Shown piece by piece: positions 16,747-25,666 of a DNA stretch of 64,000 bases; position 1 is the stretch's first letter, and each line of letters opens with the position of its first letter. Origin of the DNA: Actinoallomurus bryophytorum. GTDB taxonomy: Bacteria; Actinomycetota; Actinomycetes; Streptosporangiales; Streptosporangiaceae. The notes beneath the pieces are model-generated. The model saw only the letters and a list, made by a program, of their open reading frames with translations, searched no databases and was not told the origin of the DNA. The translations under genes and the position numbers were made by a program. The stretch is from NCBI RefSeq assembly GCF_006716425.1, contig NZ_VFOZ01000001.1, forward strand, positions 2,418,001-2,482,000, given 5' to 3'.

Positions 16747-17202
16747 TCAGCCGCTCACCTGGCCGGCCGCGCCCCAGCCCTCGACCTCGAACCGCGGCGT
16801 CATGGAGTCGGAGGGCACGTCGCCCCCACAGGCACGGCAGACGACCTTCGCCTCGAAGTCGGCGCCGCAGCTGTGCTCGAAGACCAGTGGCGGCCGGTCG
16901 GCGAGATAACGGTCGCCCCAGCGCAGAAGCGTGAGCAGCACGCCCCGCAGCTCCCGGCCGGCCTCCGTCGGACGGTACTCATAGCGGAGCGGACGCGTGC
17001 TGTACGGCGCCTTCTCCAGCACACCGGCCTCGACCAGGTGGTTCAGGCGTGCCGTCAGGACGTCACGGGGGGCGCCGATGTTGCGGGCCATGTCGTTGAA
17101 GCGCCGGACTCCGAAGAAGACCTCGCGCAGGACGAGCAGGGAGTACTTCTCTCCGACCACGCTGAGCGTGTCGGCGATCGAACAGGGGCGCGGCGTGGTC
17201 AT
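16747..17202 (-). CDS. HxlR-family transcriptional regulator
   Basis: A 151-residue protein beginning MTTPRPCSIADTLSVVGEKY; the ATG at 17202 is preceded by GGAG. The winged helix includes CSIADTLSVVGEKYSLLVLREVFFGVRRFND and RNIGAPRDVLTARLNHLVEAGVLEK, with the Cys near the start that is conserved in redox-sensing HxlR members. A small C-terminal zinc-ribbon-like part, CGADFEAKVVCRACGGDVP, has four cysteines. It faces the thiolase gene across a strong inverted repeat and ends ten bases from the end of marR. Confidence 0.92.
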   Translation of the reverse strand: MTTPRPCSIADTLSVVGEKYSLLVLREVFFGVRRFNDMARNIGAPRDVLTARLNHLVEAGVLEKAPYSTRPLRYEYRPTEAGRELRGVLLTLLRWGDRYLADRPPLVFEHSCGADFEAKVVCRACGGDVPSDSMTPRFEVEGWGAAGQVSG

Positions 17203-17228
17203 GACTCCACCGTAGATGTGTGCGTTTG

Positions 17229-17270
17229 CTTTTCCAACCCACCGGATCCTACAGTGGGTTGGTTTTCCAA
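17229..17270. promoter_or_regulatory. Inverted-repeat operator between hxlR and thiolase
   Basis: CCAACCCAC at 17234-17242 is the exact inverse of GTGGGTTGG at 17254-17262, centred on an 11-base spacer. A direct repeat TTTTCCAA also occurs at both ends (17230-17237 and 17263-17270). The site lies mid-way in the 94-base divergent region and can control both genes. Assigning it to the HxlR protein rests on position. Confidence 0.6.
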
Positions 17271-17296
17271 ACTCTGTACGCGGGGAGATGAGCAGC

Positions 17297-18481
17297 ATGC
17301 GTGACGCCGTCATCGTGGAGGCAGTGCGTACGCCGATCGGCAAGGGCAGGCCCACCGGCACGCTCGCGAGTGTCCATCCGGTCGAACTGCTCGCCCACAC
17401 CCTGCGCAGCCTGGTCGGACGCAGCGGCATCGATCCCGAGCTCGTCGACGACGTCATCGGCGGCTGCGTGGACCAGGTCGGCGAGCAGGCCATGAACACC
17501 ACCCGCAACGCCTGGCTGTCGGCCGGCCTGCCCGACTCCGTGCCGGCGACCACGATCGACCGGCAGTGCGGCTCCTCCCAGCAGGCCGTCCACTTCGCCG
17601 CCCAGGGAGTGATCTCCGGGGCGTACGACGTGGTCGTCGCCTGCGGGGTCGAGTCGATGAGCCGTGTTCCGATGTGGTCGAACGTGCCGGCGGGCACCGA
17701 TCCGTTCGGCCCCGGCGTCGCGGCACGTTTCCCCGGCGGCCTGGTCCCCCAGGGCATCAGCGCCGAGCTGATCGCCGCCAAGTGGTCGATCAGCCGCGAG
17801 CAGATGGACGAGTTCGCCGGCCGCTCGCACCAGCGCGCGGCCGCGGCGCACGCCGAGGGCCTGTTCGCCGCCGAGCTGGCCCCGGTCAGGACGGACGCGG
17901 GCCTGGTCACGGGCGATGAGTCCGTACGGCCGGGCACTTCGCCCGAGGTGCTCGCGAGCCTGCGCCCGGCCTTCGCCGACCCCGCCTACGCCGAGCGTTT
18001 CCCCCAGATCGAGTGGTCGGTGACCGCGGGCAACAGCAGCCCGATCAACGACGGTGCCTCGGCGATCCTCATCACCTCCAGCGAGACCGCGGCACGGCTC
18101 GGCCTGCGGCCCGTCGCACGCCTGCACAGCTTCGCGGTGACCGGCTCGGATCCGCTCCTGATGCTGACCGGAGTCATCCCGGCCACCGAGAAGGTGCTGC
18201 GCAGGGCCGGGCTGCGCCTGGCGGACATCGACCTGTTCGAGGTCAACGAGGCCTTCGCCAGCGTGGTCCTGGCGTGGCTCCAGGAGACCGGCGCCGGCGC
18301 GGAGAAGGTGAACGTGAACGGCGGCGCGATCGCCCTCGGCCACCCACTCGGCGCGAGCGGCACCCGGCTGATGACCACACTCGTCGGCGCCATGCGCCGA
18401 CGCGGCGCACGGTACGCGCTGCAGACCATGTGCGAGGCCGGCGGCCTCGCCAACGCGACCATCCTTGAGAGCCTGGCGTAG
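17297..18481 (+). CDS. Thiolase (acetyl-CoA acyltransferase)
   Basis: A 394-residue degradative/biosynthetic thiolase. Nucleophile Cys91 is in TIDRQCGSSQQA, His349 in GHPLGASG, and the second Cys379 in MCEAGGLANA. The GGGGAG ribosome site at 17282-17287 fits the ATG at 17297 (nine bases) better than the ATG at 17288, which it touches. It would cleave 3-ketoacyl-CoA in beta-oxidation or condense acetyl-CoA. No other beta-oxidation gene is adjacent, so the pathway is open; control by HxlR suggests degradation of a specific compound. Confidence 0.93.
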   Translation: MRDAVIVEAVRTPIGKGRPTGTLASVHPVELLAHTLRSLVGRSGIDPELVDDVIGGCVDQVGEQAMNTTRNAWLSAGLPDSVPATTIDRQCGSSQQAVHFAAQGVISGAYDVVVACGVESMSRVPMWSNVPAGTDPFGPGVAARFPGGLVPQGISAELIAAKWSISREQMDEFAGRSHQRAAAAHAEGLFAAELAPVRTDAGLVTGDESVRPGTSPEVLASLRPAFADPAYAERFPQIEWSVTAGNSSPINDGASAILITSSETAARLGLRPVARLHSFAVTGSDPLLMLTGVIPATEKVLRRAGLRLADIDLFEVNEAFASVVLAWLQETGAGAEKVNVNGGAIALGHPLGASGTRLMTTLVGAMRRRGARYALQTMCEAGGLANATILESLA

Positions 18482-18502
18482 GGACGCGGCCGGCGTCGAG
18501 AC

Positions 18503-18799
18503 CTACGAGACCAGCCGCTCACCCTCGCCGCGACCTGATCCCGCGGCCGCGCCGTCCGGCCGGTTGACCTCCGCCCACAGCGCATCGAGAGAAAGGCCGA
18601 GGACGTCGGCGATCGCAGCGATGGTCGGGAAGGCAGGGGTGGCCACACGACCGGACTCGATCTTCCGAAGAGTCTCCGGTGAGACGCCGGCGTCCAGCGC
18701 GGTGTTGAGCATCGAGCTCTGCCCCCGCGCACGTCGCAGGAGGGCGCCGAGGCGCTGCCCGCGTTCGACCTCTGCGGGAGTGAGCGGCAGTCTGACCAT
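18503..18799 (-). CDS. XRE-family transcriptional regulator
   Basis: A 98-residue protein made almost entirely of a Cro/C1-type helix-turn-helix: GQRLGALLRRARGQSSMLNTALDAGVSPETLRKIESGR followed by PTIAAIADVLGLSLDALWAEV. The C-terminal 20 residues are Gly/Arg-rich. It is divergent from the methionine aminopeptidase gene and the shared promoter region carries repeated TACCGGGATA motifs. It probably represses both genes. Confidence 0.9.
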   Translation of the reverse strand: MVRLPLTPAEVERGQRLGALLRRARGQSSMLNTALDAGVSPETLRKIESGRVATPAFPTIAAIADVLGLSLDALWAEVNRPDGAAAGSGRGEGERLVS

Positions 18800-18810
18800 G
18801 ACACCGATTA

Positions 18811-18843
18811 TAGTACCGGGATACTATTACCGGGATAGTTATT
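18811..18843. promoter_or_regulatory. Repeated operator between XRE regulator and map
   Basis: TACCGGGATA occurs twice, 15 bases apart, within an AT-rich island in GC-rich DNA. The second copy is centred in ACTATTACCGGGATAGT, a palindrome with five-base arms, and the first in AGTACCGGGATACT. The island overlaps where -10 elements of both divergent genes must lie (66 bases between starts). Binding by the XRE protein is inferred. Confidence 0.6.
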
Positions 18844-18865
18844 GGTTGTACGGAGAAGGTGCCAG

Positions 18866-19642
18866 ATGATCGAAATCTTGAACCCGGCGGAACTGCCACG
18901 GGCCAGGGCGGCAGGTGCCCTGGTCGCCGGCATCCTGCGGACGCTGAAGAGCCGCTGCGAGGTGGGCACGAACCTCCGGGACATCGACCGGTGGACCCAG
19001 ACCATGATCGCAGAGGCCGGAGCGCAGTCCTGCTACGTCGACTACGAGCCGTCCTTCGGACGCGGGCCGTTCGGTCACTACATCTGCACGTCGGTCAACG
19101 ACGCCGTGCTCCACGGGCGGCCCTACGACTATGCGCTTACCGACGGCGACCTGCTGACGCTCGACCTCGCCGTCGCCAAAGGCGGAGTCGTCGCGGACTC
19201 CGCCATCAGCTTCATCGTGGGCGAGAAGTCCCCGGAGAGCGTTGCCATGATCAGCGCGACCGAGCGCGCGCTGAGCGCGGGGATCGCCGCGGCTCGCCCC
19301 GGAGCTCGCATCGGAGACATCTCCCACGCCATCGGCACGGTCCTCGGCGAAGCCGGATATCGGATCAGCACCGAGTTCGGCGGTCACGGCATCGGCTCGA
19401 CGATGCACCAGGACCCGCACGTCCCGAACATGGGGCGCCCCGGTCGTGGATACAGGCTGCGCCCCGGGCTTCTGCTGGCACTGGAGCCGTGGATCATGGC
19501 GGACACCGCCGAGCTCGTCACGGACACCGATGGCTGGACACTCCGGAGCGCGACGGGCTGCCGGACCGCACACAGTGAACACACGATCGCCATCACCAGC
19601 GACGGAGCCGAGGTTCTCACCTTGCCGGAACAGCGTCCGTGA
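18866..19642 (+). CDS. map: Methionine aminopeptidase, type I
   Basis: A 258-residue metallopeptidase that removes the initiator methionine. All ligands are present: Asp100, Asp111, His174 (FGGHGIG), Glu207 (ALEPW) and Glu238 (HSEHT), plus His83 in VLHGRP. The ATG at 18866 follows GGAGAAGG. The length equals other MetAP-I without the N-terminal zinc finger. Housekeeping map genes lie in ribosomal-protein clusters (adk-map); this one, next to its own XRE repressor, is likely an additional, conditional copy. Confidence 0.94.
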   Translation: MIEILNPAELPRARAAGALVAGILRTLKSRCEVGTNLRDIDRWTQTMIAEAGAQSCYVDYEPSFGRGPFGHYICTSVNDAVLHGRPYDYALTDGDLLTLDLAVAKGGVVADSAISFIVGEKSPESVAMISATERALSAGIAAARPGARIGDISHAIGTVLGEAGYRISTEFGGHGIGSTMHQDPHVPNMGRPGRGYRLRPGLLLALEPWIMADTAELVTDTDGWTLRSATGCRTAHSEHTIAITSDGAEVLTLPEQRP

Positions 19643-19662
19643 GGCGGCCGGGGCCGGCCGCC
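19643..19662 (+). terminator. GC hairpin immediately after map
   Basis: GGCGGCC at 19643-19649 pairs with GGCCGCC at 19656-19662 around a six-base loop, starting directly after the map stop codon. There is no T tract. It is a plausible terminator for map. Confidence 0.45.
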
Positions 19663-20116
19663 GGTCCCAGCCGACACGTCCCCACCTTCGGCAACACCCG
19701 TCGGAGAGGAGAGCCGTCCGCTGCTGTATACGAAATACGGAACCTGCCCACATGGGCGATACGGAGAGCGCGGCGTTAGCAGAACATGAAGTGGTCGCCA
19801 CCTCGAGCCGGAGGTGAGGGTGTTCGGCCAACTGAGCCCGATCTGGGGGCGGCGGCTCAGCAGCGTCGGGGGATACCGACCCGGTGGCCGGCGCCGCCGC
19901 CTTGGCTCGCGGGCGACATACGGATCGGCTGGGCCTCGGCATCGGTTCCGGGGGGGCGCGCTGAGGCCCAGCCGACCGCTACGAACGGTTCGCCGCATGA
20001 CCGGGTCCGCCCCGCCCGTACCCGCCACACCCCATGGTCGCTCACGTACCAGCTACCCGCGCACCACCCGTTCGGGCAGGATGGCATACGCATTGACCAG
20101 GTAAGTTGTAAATCTG
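19663..20116. other. 454-bp gap with one long inverted repeat
   Basis: No credible gene. The one clear element is a perfect 13-bp inverted repeat, TCGGCTGGGCCTC at 19925-19937 and its complement at 19963-19975, with a 25-base G-rich loop. Near 19729-19758 an AT-rich patch (TATACGAAATACGG, then GCCCACATGGGC) may be a promoter or operator. The 60 bases before the LuxR gene turn AT-rich (GTAAGTTGTAAATC) and probably hold its promoter. Confidence 0.5.
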
Positions 20117-23068
20117 GTGTCACACGGACCTACGGTGGGCGCACCGCCGTCAGCCTCGGATACCGCGGCCGGAGGAGTCGACCTCGGGCGCTCATCGCGG
20201 CGTGGCTGGCGTGGCCGAAGCCGGGAGTGGAAGATCGTCACCGCCCTCTTGCGTGCCGCGGAGGAGAGCCGTGGCGGCGTCCTGCTGATCGAAGGCCAGT
20301 CCGGCATGGGCAAGAGCCGGTTGCTCGCCGACGCGATCGAGGCCGCGGCCGGCCGCGGCTTCATGCTCGCCCACGGCGCGGCGGACGAGCCCAGTCAGCT
20401 GGCACCGCTGGTTCCGCTGATGATGGCGCTCGGAGAGTCGCCGCAGACGCTGCGCGAGGTCAAGGGACCGCCTTCTGACACGGTCGACCTGCGGTTGTGG
20501 CTGATAGAGCAGTTGCAGGCGCGGCTGGAGGAGCGGGTGTCACACGGCCCGCTCCTGATCGCCCTCGATGACCTGCAGTGGGCCGACCCGACCACCTTGC
20601 TGGCCCTGCGGTCGCTGATCCCCGAGCTGGCCTCGTACCCGCTGGTATGGATCCTTTCCTGTACGACCGGCCACACCGCCTGCGGCGTGGACCGGCTGTA
20701 CGAGGTCCTGCAGCGCGACGGCGCCGGCCGCGTCGTCCTGGAGCCGCTGGGCGAACGCGCGGTCGCCGAGATCGTCGCGGACGTACTCGGAGCGGCGCCC
20801 TCCCCCGAGCTGCTCGCGCTCACAGGAGCGACGGGGGGCAACCCGTTCATGCTGGTCGAGCTGCTCCGCGGTCTCAGGGACGAGGGTGCGGCCGCGATCG
20901 CTGACGGCCAGGTACAGCTCGTCTCGCGGCGGCTGCCGCGGCGGGTGCAGGAGATCGCCCGCACCCGGCTGGGCCGGCTGTCGCCGCACACCCGCCATCT
21001 GCTCCAGGTCGCGGCGATCCTGGGCCGTTCGTTCCGCGTCGACGACCTGGCCGACATGTTCGCCGAGCCGCCGAGCCGGCTCCTGCCCGCGCTGGAGGAG
21101 GCGGAGACGGCCGGGGTGGTGGTTCCGTCCGGCGATCAGCTGATGTTCCGGCACGATCTGCTGTGGCAGGCCGTGACCGAGACCGTCACGATGCCGGTAC
21201 GCCACGCGCTGCACCGGCAGGCGGCCGAGATGCTGCTGAAACGCGGTGGTTCGGCCATTCCCGCGGCCGCGCACCTGATGCACTACGCGCGACCCGGCGA
21301 CGCCCATGCGCTCGAAGGCCTCGACCATGCCGTCGGCGAGGTGCTGCCGTCCTCGCCGCAGAGCGCCGCCGACCTCGCGGTACGCGCCCTCGAACTCACC
21401 GCCTCCAGTGATCCTGGCCGGTTCGACCGTACGGTCACCGCCGTCTATGCCCTGACGACCTCCGGACGGCTGCCCGAGGCCGCGGAGTTCGCCCGCACCG
21501 CGATGAGCCAGGCGTCGCAGCCCGGTCAGGCCGCACGCCTGCGGTACGAGCTCGCGTACGCCCTGCTGCTGGCCGGCCGTCCGCTGGAGGCGGTGACCGA
21601 GGCCGAGACGGCACTGGGCCAGCCGGACCTGCCCGACGAACTACGTGGACTGGCCGAGCAGGTGCTGTTCCGTGCCCTGTACGCCTGCCACGACTACCGG
21701 CGGGGCCGCGAGCGGGCAGAGGTGATCGTGGCGGCCAAGCGCGACCACAGTCACGCCGCGCAGGTCGGCGCGCACATGCTGCTCTCCTACAGCGCGTGGG
21801 CGGACGGCCGTTCCGCCGGCGGGATCGATCACATCCGCGAGGCCGTGCGCATCGCGCCCCGCGACCAGGTACAGGCACGGCGCGCCCATCCCCGCCTCCA
21901 CCTGGCCTTCATCCTCACCGACATGCGGATGCTGGAGGAGGCCGAGGCCCAGCTCCAGAGCGCGTCCGAGGAGATCACGGCGCTCGGGCACACCGCGTAC
22001 GCCTCCTGCCCCGCGATCTTTCGCGCGCGACTTCGGCTCGCCGAGGGCCGGCTCGACGACGCGACCGCCGAGGCGCAGGCCGGCCTGGCCATCGCGGACG
22101 AGATGAGCATGGACGCGTTCGTCCTCGTGGGTCTCGCGGTGCTCATGATCGTCGCGGTGCACCGCGGGGACATGGACACCGCGACCGCCCACGCCCAGCG
22201 TTATGAGGACCGGCGCCAGGCGGGCGCGAGGTTCGGGATCACCTGGGGCACCTGGGCCCTGGCGCTGCTCGCCGACGCACAGGACGGCCCGCGCAAGGCC
22301 CTGGATCTGCTCCACGCCGCGTACACCGATCCTGCCGAGCAGCGCTACCTGCTCATGAGCGAACCCGACGCCGCCGCCTGGCTGACCCGGACCGCGCTCG
22401 AAGCCGGCGACCGGGCCGGCGCCGAGACCGTCGCCGCCACGGCCGGACGGCTCGCCGGCGACAACCCGGACTTCCCCAGTCTCGCCGCCGCTGCCGCGCA
22501 CGCCCAGGGCATCCTGCGGGGCGACCGGATGGAGCTCTCCCGCGCGGCCACCACCCATCTGGGTCCCTGGAGCCGCGCCTCGGCCGCGGAGGACCTCGGG
22601 GTCCTGCTCGCGGCACCGGCCGGCGACTCCGGCCGGCTCGACTCCGCTCAGCAGGGCTGCGATCACCACGGTTCCGGTCGCCACGGCTGTGATCACGAGG
22701 CGGCGATCGAGGCCCTGGACGAGGCGCTCGACGGCTACCAGCGGATCGGCGCGGGCCGGGACGCGGCCCGTATCCGCGCCCGGCTGCGCCGGCTCGGCGT
22801 GCGGCGCCGCCACTGGACCCAGTCGGAGCGCCCGGTGTCGGGATGGTCCAGCCTCACCGACACCGAGCGCAACGTGGCCGCGCTCGCCGCACAGGGCCTG
22901 ACGAACCCGCAGGTCGCCACGCAGATGTTCGTCTCGCCGCACACCGTGAAGTTTCACCTGCGGCAGGTGTTCCGCAAGCTCGGTATCGCGTCGCGGGTCG
23001 AGCTCGCGCGTCTCGCCACCGAGCACACCGCGGACGGCGGCGTGACCGGGCACCCGGAAGCGTCCTAG
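20117..23068 (+). CDS. Large ATP-binding LuxR-family regulator (LAL)
   Basis: A 983-residue STAND-type regulator. Walker A GQSGMGKS at 60-67 and Walker B LLIALDDLQWAD at 147-158 mark the N-terminal ATPase; the middle 500 residues are helical TPR-like repeats; the C-terminal 65 residues are a LuxR helix-turn-helix (LTDTERNVAALAAQGLTNPQ, SPHTVKFHLRQVFRKLGIAS). Such proteins activate secondary-metabolite or sugar-utilisation genes after ligand binding. A His/Gly-rich insert (QQGCDHHGSGRHGCDHEAA near 855) looks metal-binding. The start is GTG. It is monocistronic and its stop overlaps the convergent gene. Confidence 0.92.
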   Translation: MSHGPTVGAPPSASDTAAGGVDLGRSSRRGWRGRSREWKIVTALLRAAEESRGGVLLIEGQSGMGKSRLLADAIEAAAGRGFMLAHGAADEPSQLAPLVPLMMALGESPQTLREVKGPPSDTVDLRLWLIEQLQARLEERVSHGPLLIALDDLQWADPTTLLALRSLIPELASYPLVWILSCTTGHTACGVDRLYEVLQRDGAGRVVLEPLGERAVAEIVADVLGAAPSPELLALTGATGGNPFMLVELLRGLRDEGAAAIADGQVQLVSRRLPRRVQEIARTRLGRLSPHTRHLLQVAAILGRSFRVDDLADMFAEPPSRLLPALEEAETAGVVVPSGDQLMFRHDLLWQAVTETVTMPVRHALHRQAAEMLLKRGGSAIPAAAHLMHYARPGDAHALEGLDHAVGEVLPSSPQSAADLAVRALELTASSDPGRFDRTVTAVYALTTSGRLPEAAEFARTAMSQASQPGQAARLRYELAYALLLAGRPLEAVTEAETALGQPDLPDELRGLAEQVLFRALYACHDYRRGRERAEVIVAAKRDHSHAAQVGAHMLLSYSAWADGRSAGGIDHIREAVRIAPRDQVQARRAHPRLHLAFILTDMRMLEEAEAQLQSASEEITALGHTAYASCPAIFRARLRLAEGRLDDATAEAQAGLAIADEMSMDAFVLVGLAVLMIVAVHRGDMDTATAHAQRYEDRRQAGARFGITWGTWALALLADAQDGPRKALDLLHAAYTDPAEQRYLLMSEPDAAAWLTRTALEAGDRAGAETVAATAGRLAGDNPDFPSLAAAAAHAQGILRGDRMELSRAATTHLGPWSRASAAEDLGVLLAAPAGDSGRLDSAQQGCDHHGSGRHGCDHEAAIEALDEALDGYQRIGAGRDAARIRARLRRLGVRRRHWTQSERPVSGWSSLTDTERNVAALAAQGLTNPQVATQMFVSPHTVKFHLRQVFRKLGIASRVELARLATEHTADGGVTGHPEAS

Positions 23069-23574
23069 CCCATGGTCTTGGCCCCGTCGAGGGACTCGCG
23101 GATGATGTCGGCGTGCCCGGAGTGCTGGGCGGTCTCGGCCAGAACGTGCAGGAGCACCCGGCGGGCCGTCCAGCTCGCGCCCGGCTCGAACCAGGGCGCC
23201 TCGGGCAGTGGATGCGACACCTCCAGGTCGGGCAGGCTCGTCACGATCCTCTCCGTCACGACGGCGACTTCCTCATACCCCTTGAGCACTCCGGCCAGCG
23301 TCTCGCCCTCCCGCATGCGGAACAGGGCGTCCCAGCCCTCCTCGGCGCCCTCCATCGACGGAGCACCGTGGACGATGAAGTCGATCCACCCGCGCTCGAC
23401 CTCGGTGACGTGCTTGATCAGGCCGCCCAGGCACAGCGCGCTCGCCGTGGTGCGCAGACCGGCCTGTTCGTCGGTCAGGTCGCGGACCGTCTGGCGCAGG
23501 AAGGACCGCTGCCTGGCCAGGGTCTGCAGGAGTACGGCGGGCTCGGTGTTCGCGGACTCGGCGGTGATGGTCAT
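23065..23574 (-). CDS. DinB/DUF664-family protein
   Basis: A 169-residue four-helix protein starting MTITAESANTEPAVLLQTLARQ. GLIKHVTEVERGWIDFIVHG in helix 2 and VLLHVLAETAQHSGHADIIRESLDG at the end supply the three histidines of the DinB metal site; the pattern matches DUF664 (mini-circle type) proteins. Some members are mycothiol- or bacillithiol-dependent S-transferases, which would suit an actinomycete, but that is inference. Its stop codon overlaps that of the large LuxR gene tail to tail. Confidence 0.9.
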   Translation of the reverse strand: MTITAESANTEPAVLLQTLARQRSFLRQTVRDLTDEQAGLRTTASALCLGGLIKHVTEVERGWIDFIVHGAPSMEGAEEGWDALFRMREGETLAGVLKGYEEVAVVTERIVTSLPDLEVSHPLPEAPWFEPGASWTARRVLLHVLAETAQHSGHADIIRESLDGAKTMG

Positions 23575-23657
23575 ATGTCGTCCCCTTTCGCTTTCCTCCT
23601 GACCGACGTTAGGGACGACTGCGGTCGGTTTCCGTCCTCAATAGGCGGCGGAACACG

Positions 23658-23684
23658 AAAAGGCCCCCGGGTTCGCCGGGAGCC
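23658..23684 (-). terminator. Intrinsic terminator of the S33 peptidase gene
   Basis: On the minus strand GGCTCCCGG and CCGGGGGCC form a nine-pair stem (one G-U) around CGAAC, followed directly by TTTTCG. It begins 17 bases after the peptidase stop and is the best Rho-independent terminator in the window. Confidence 0.8.
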
Positions 23685-23700
23685 CATCGCGCGAGCGGGA

Positions 23701-25347
23701 TTACTGGAGGGCGTGGCTCGGCTCCGCCTTGCTCTTGGCGGAGGCGGCCGGCGGGACCGGGTCACCGAGCTGCGAGACGTGCACGGTGTCGGTCTTGGGC
23801 AGGGCGCCGTTCAGGAAGTAGGCGTCGAAGTAGGAGTCGACGCCGCCGGGACGGAGGTCACCGCGGTGCACGATGCAGTGCGTGCGGTCGCCGTCCTGGA
23901 CCACGAGGTGCGAGCCGCGAAGGATCTTGTGCAGCTCGAGCGCTCCGGCGTACGGCGTGGCCGCGTCCTCGGTGGCCTGGAACATCAGGATGTTGCTCGG
24001 CAGGTCCTTGGTGTGGCCGACGTCGACCGGCGTGCCGGCCTTGGCGTGCCAGTACAGGCAGGGCGCGTTGAACCAGACGTTGCCCCAGGTCAGGAAGGGG
24101 CTGGTCTTGTTGGTGCGCACCGCGTCGGCGTGCCACTTCGCCCAGCTGAGCGGCCACTGGGTGTCGGTGCACTGGACGGCGAGGTAGACGGCGAAGGAGT
24201 TGTCATCGCTGCCACCGGTGGTCGCGGCGCCGAAGGTGCCCGCGAACGTCGCGACGTCGCCGGCCTTGTAGGCCGACAGCGCGGCGGCGTAGGAGTTCCA
24301 CACGGCCTGGCTGCGGCGGTACGCCGCGTTCTGGATGTTGTCCACCAGCTCGTCCTCGCCGACCGCGACGGTCTGGCCGCCGCCGGTGTAGGTCAGCGGG
24401 TGCTCGGCCAGCTTGTCCTGCAGCTTGTAGTAGAAGCTGCGGACGGCGCTCTGGGTGGCGCCCAGGTGGTAGGTCGAGTCGTACTTCGCGATCCAGCCGA
24501 AGTAGTAGTCCATGTCCTTGTTGAAGGCCACGTCCTGGTTGAGCTGCGCGTCGTACCAGACGCCCTTGGGGCCGACGTTCCCGTCCAGGACCATGCGCCC
24601 GACGTTCTTGGGGAACACCGTGGCGTAGGTCTGGCCGAGGTACGTGCCGTAGGAGGCGCCGTAGTAGTCGAGCTTCTTGTCGCCCAGCGCCTGGCGGATC
24701 GAGTCCATGTCCTGGACCGAGTCGATGGTCTTGATGTGGTCGAGCAGGTCGACCTTGGCGTGGGCGCCGAAGTTCTTGTAGCACGCGTCGGCGTAGTCCT
24801 TGGACTTCTTCAGCCACTCCGCGTCGTCCCGGCGGCCGCCCGTGCCGTAATCCGGCCGCGGGGCGTTGCTGTAGTTGACGTCGCAGGTCAGCTTGGGCGT
24901 GCTGAAGCCGATGCCACGCGGGTCGAAGCCGATGACGTTGTACGCCGCCTGCATCGAGGCGGAGTTCTGGGCGTAGACGCGGGGGCCGAACAGAGCGCCC
25001 TCGCCGCCCGGGCCACCCGGGTTGACCACGATGTCGCCCTTGGCGGCACCCGTGCCCTGATGCGGGGTCTTGGTCAGCTCCAGAGTGATCTGCTGACCGT
25101 TCGGCCGGGCGTGGTCCAGCGGCACCTTCAGCTCAGCGCACTGGATGATCGTCGAAACCTTGACCGGGCCGAGGCCGTCGTAGGCCTGCGCCCCTGTCAC
25201 GATGTCCGGCTGGCAGGCGTGCCAGGTGAGGCTCGCCGGCCGGAAGGCGCCGGACGTGCCCGCGGTCGCCGACGCGCTTGTGGCGCCCAGACCGAGCCCA
25301 GATAGGCCCAGGCCTGCTGCCGCGGCCACGGCAAGAAGCTTCTTCAC
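23701..25347 (-). CDS. Secreted S33-family alpha/beta-hydrolase peptidase
   Basis: A 548-residue exported protein with a signal peptide (MKKLLAVAAAAGLGLSGLGL, cleavage near SASA-TA). It resembles tripeptidyl aminopeptidases of Streptomyces: oxyanion region NPGGPGGEG, then FDPRGIGFST, nucleophile in YYGASYGTYLGQ, acid Asp in QATEDAATPY and His in DGDRTHCIVHRG. It would trim peptides outside the cell. The start is GTG after AAGGGGG. A hairpin sits in the leader just upstream and a strong terminator follows, so it is monocistronic. Confidence 0.92.
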   Translation of the reverse strand: MKKLLAVAAAAGLGLSGLGLGATSASATAGTSGAFRPASLTWHACQPDIVTGAQAYDGLGPVKVSTIIQCAELKVPLDHARPNGQQITLELTKTPHQGTGAAKGDIVVNPGGPGGEGALFGPRVYAQNSASMQAAYNVIGFDPRGIGFSTPKLTCDVNYSNAPRPDYGTGGRRDDAEWLKKSKDYADACYKNFGAHAKVDLLDHIKTIDSVQDMDSIRQALGDKKLDYYGASYGTYLGQTYATVFPKNVGRMVLDGNVGPKGVWYDAQLNQDVAFNKDMDYYFGWIAKYDSTYHLGATQSAVRSFYYKLQDKLAEHPLTYTGGGQTVAVGEDELVDNIQNAAYRRSQAVWNSYAAALSAYKAGDVATFAGTFGAATTGGSDDNSFAVYLAVQCTDTQWPLSWAKWHADAVRTNKTSPFLTWGNVWFNAPCLYWHAKAGTPVDVGHTKDLPSNILMFQATEDAATPYAGALELHKILRGSHLVVQDGDRTHCIVHRGDLRPGGVDSYFDAYFLNGALPKTDTVHVSQLGDPVPPAASAKSKAEPSHALQ

Positions 25348-25362
25348 GAAACCCCCTTAGAG

Positions 25363-25384
25363 GCCGGGCGGGGATTCGCCCGGC
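25363..25384 (-). promoter_or_regulatory. Leader hairpin before the S33 peptidase
   Basis: GCCGGGCG (25363-25370) and CGCCCGGC (25377-25384) form a perfect eight-pair stem ending about 15 bases before the GTG, just ahead of the AAGGGGG ribosome site. It could limit translation or stabilise the message. It has no T tract in either direction. Confidence 0.4.
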
Positions 25385-25666
25385 AAATGGTGTGAACCAG
25401 GGGAGATTGTCGCGGCGCCGAATGAGGGGCAGAAGACGGCGGTCTGGATGGTTGCCAAATCGTGACAAATTACTCAAGTAGCCATAGGGCAGCCGTGAGC
25501 CGCCGTCCGCCACCAGGAGGTGCGCACCGCCCCAGGACCCCCTTCCGGCACGCTGAAGATCGCGAGTTAGGTGCCGAAAGGGTGAATGCGCCGGCTTTCC
25601 GCGCCGAACACCCTCATGCGCGGTGTCGCCAGAGACGAGCACGGCCTTCATTGGAGCCCCCAGTAC

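Noticed and set aside
19384-20028. 214-codon minus-strand frame after map
   Set aside because: Half is antisense to map; the rest crosses the inverted repeat and has no coding signature.
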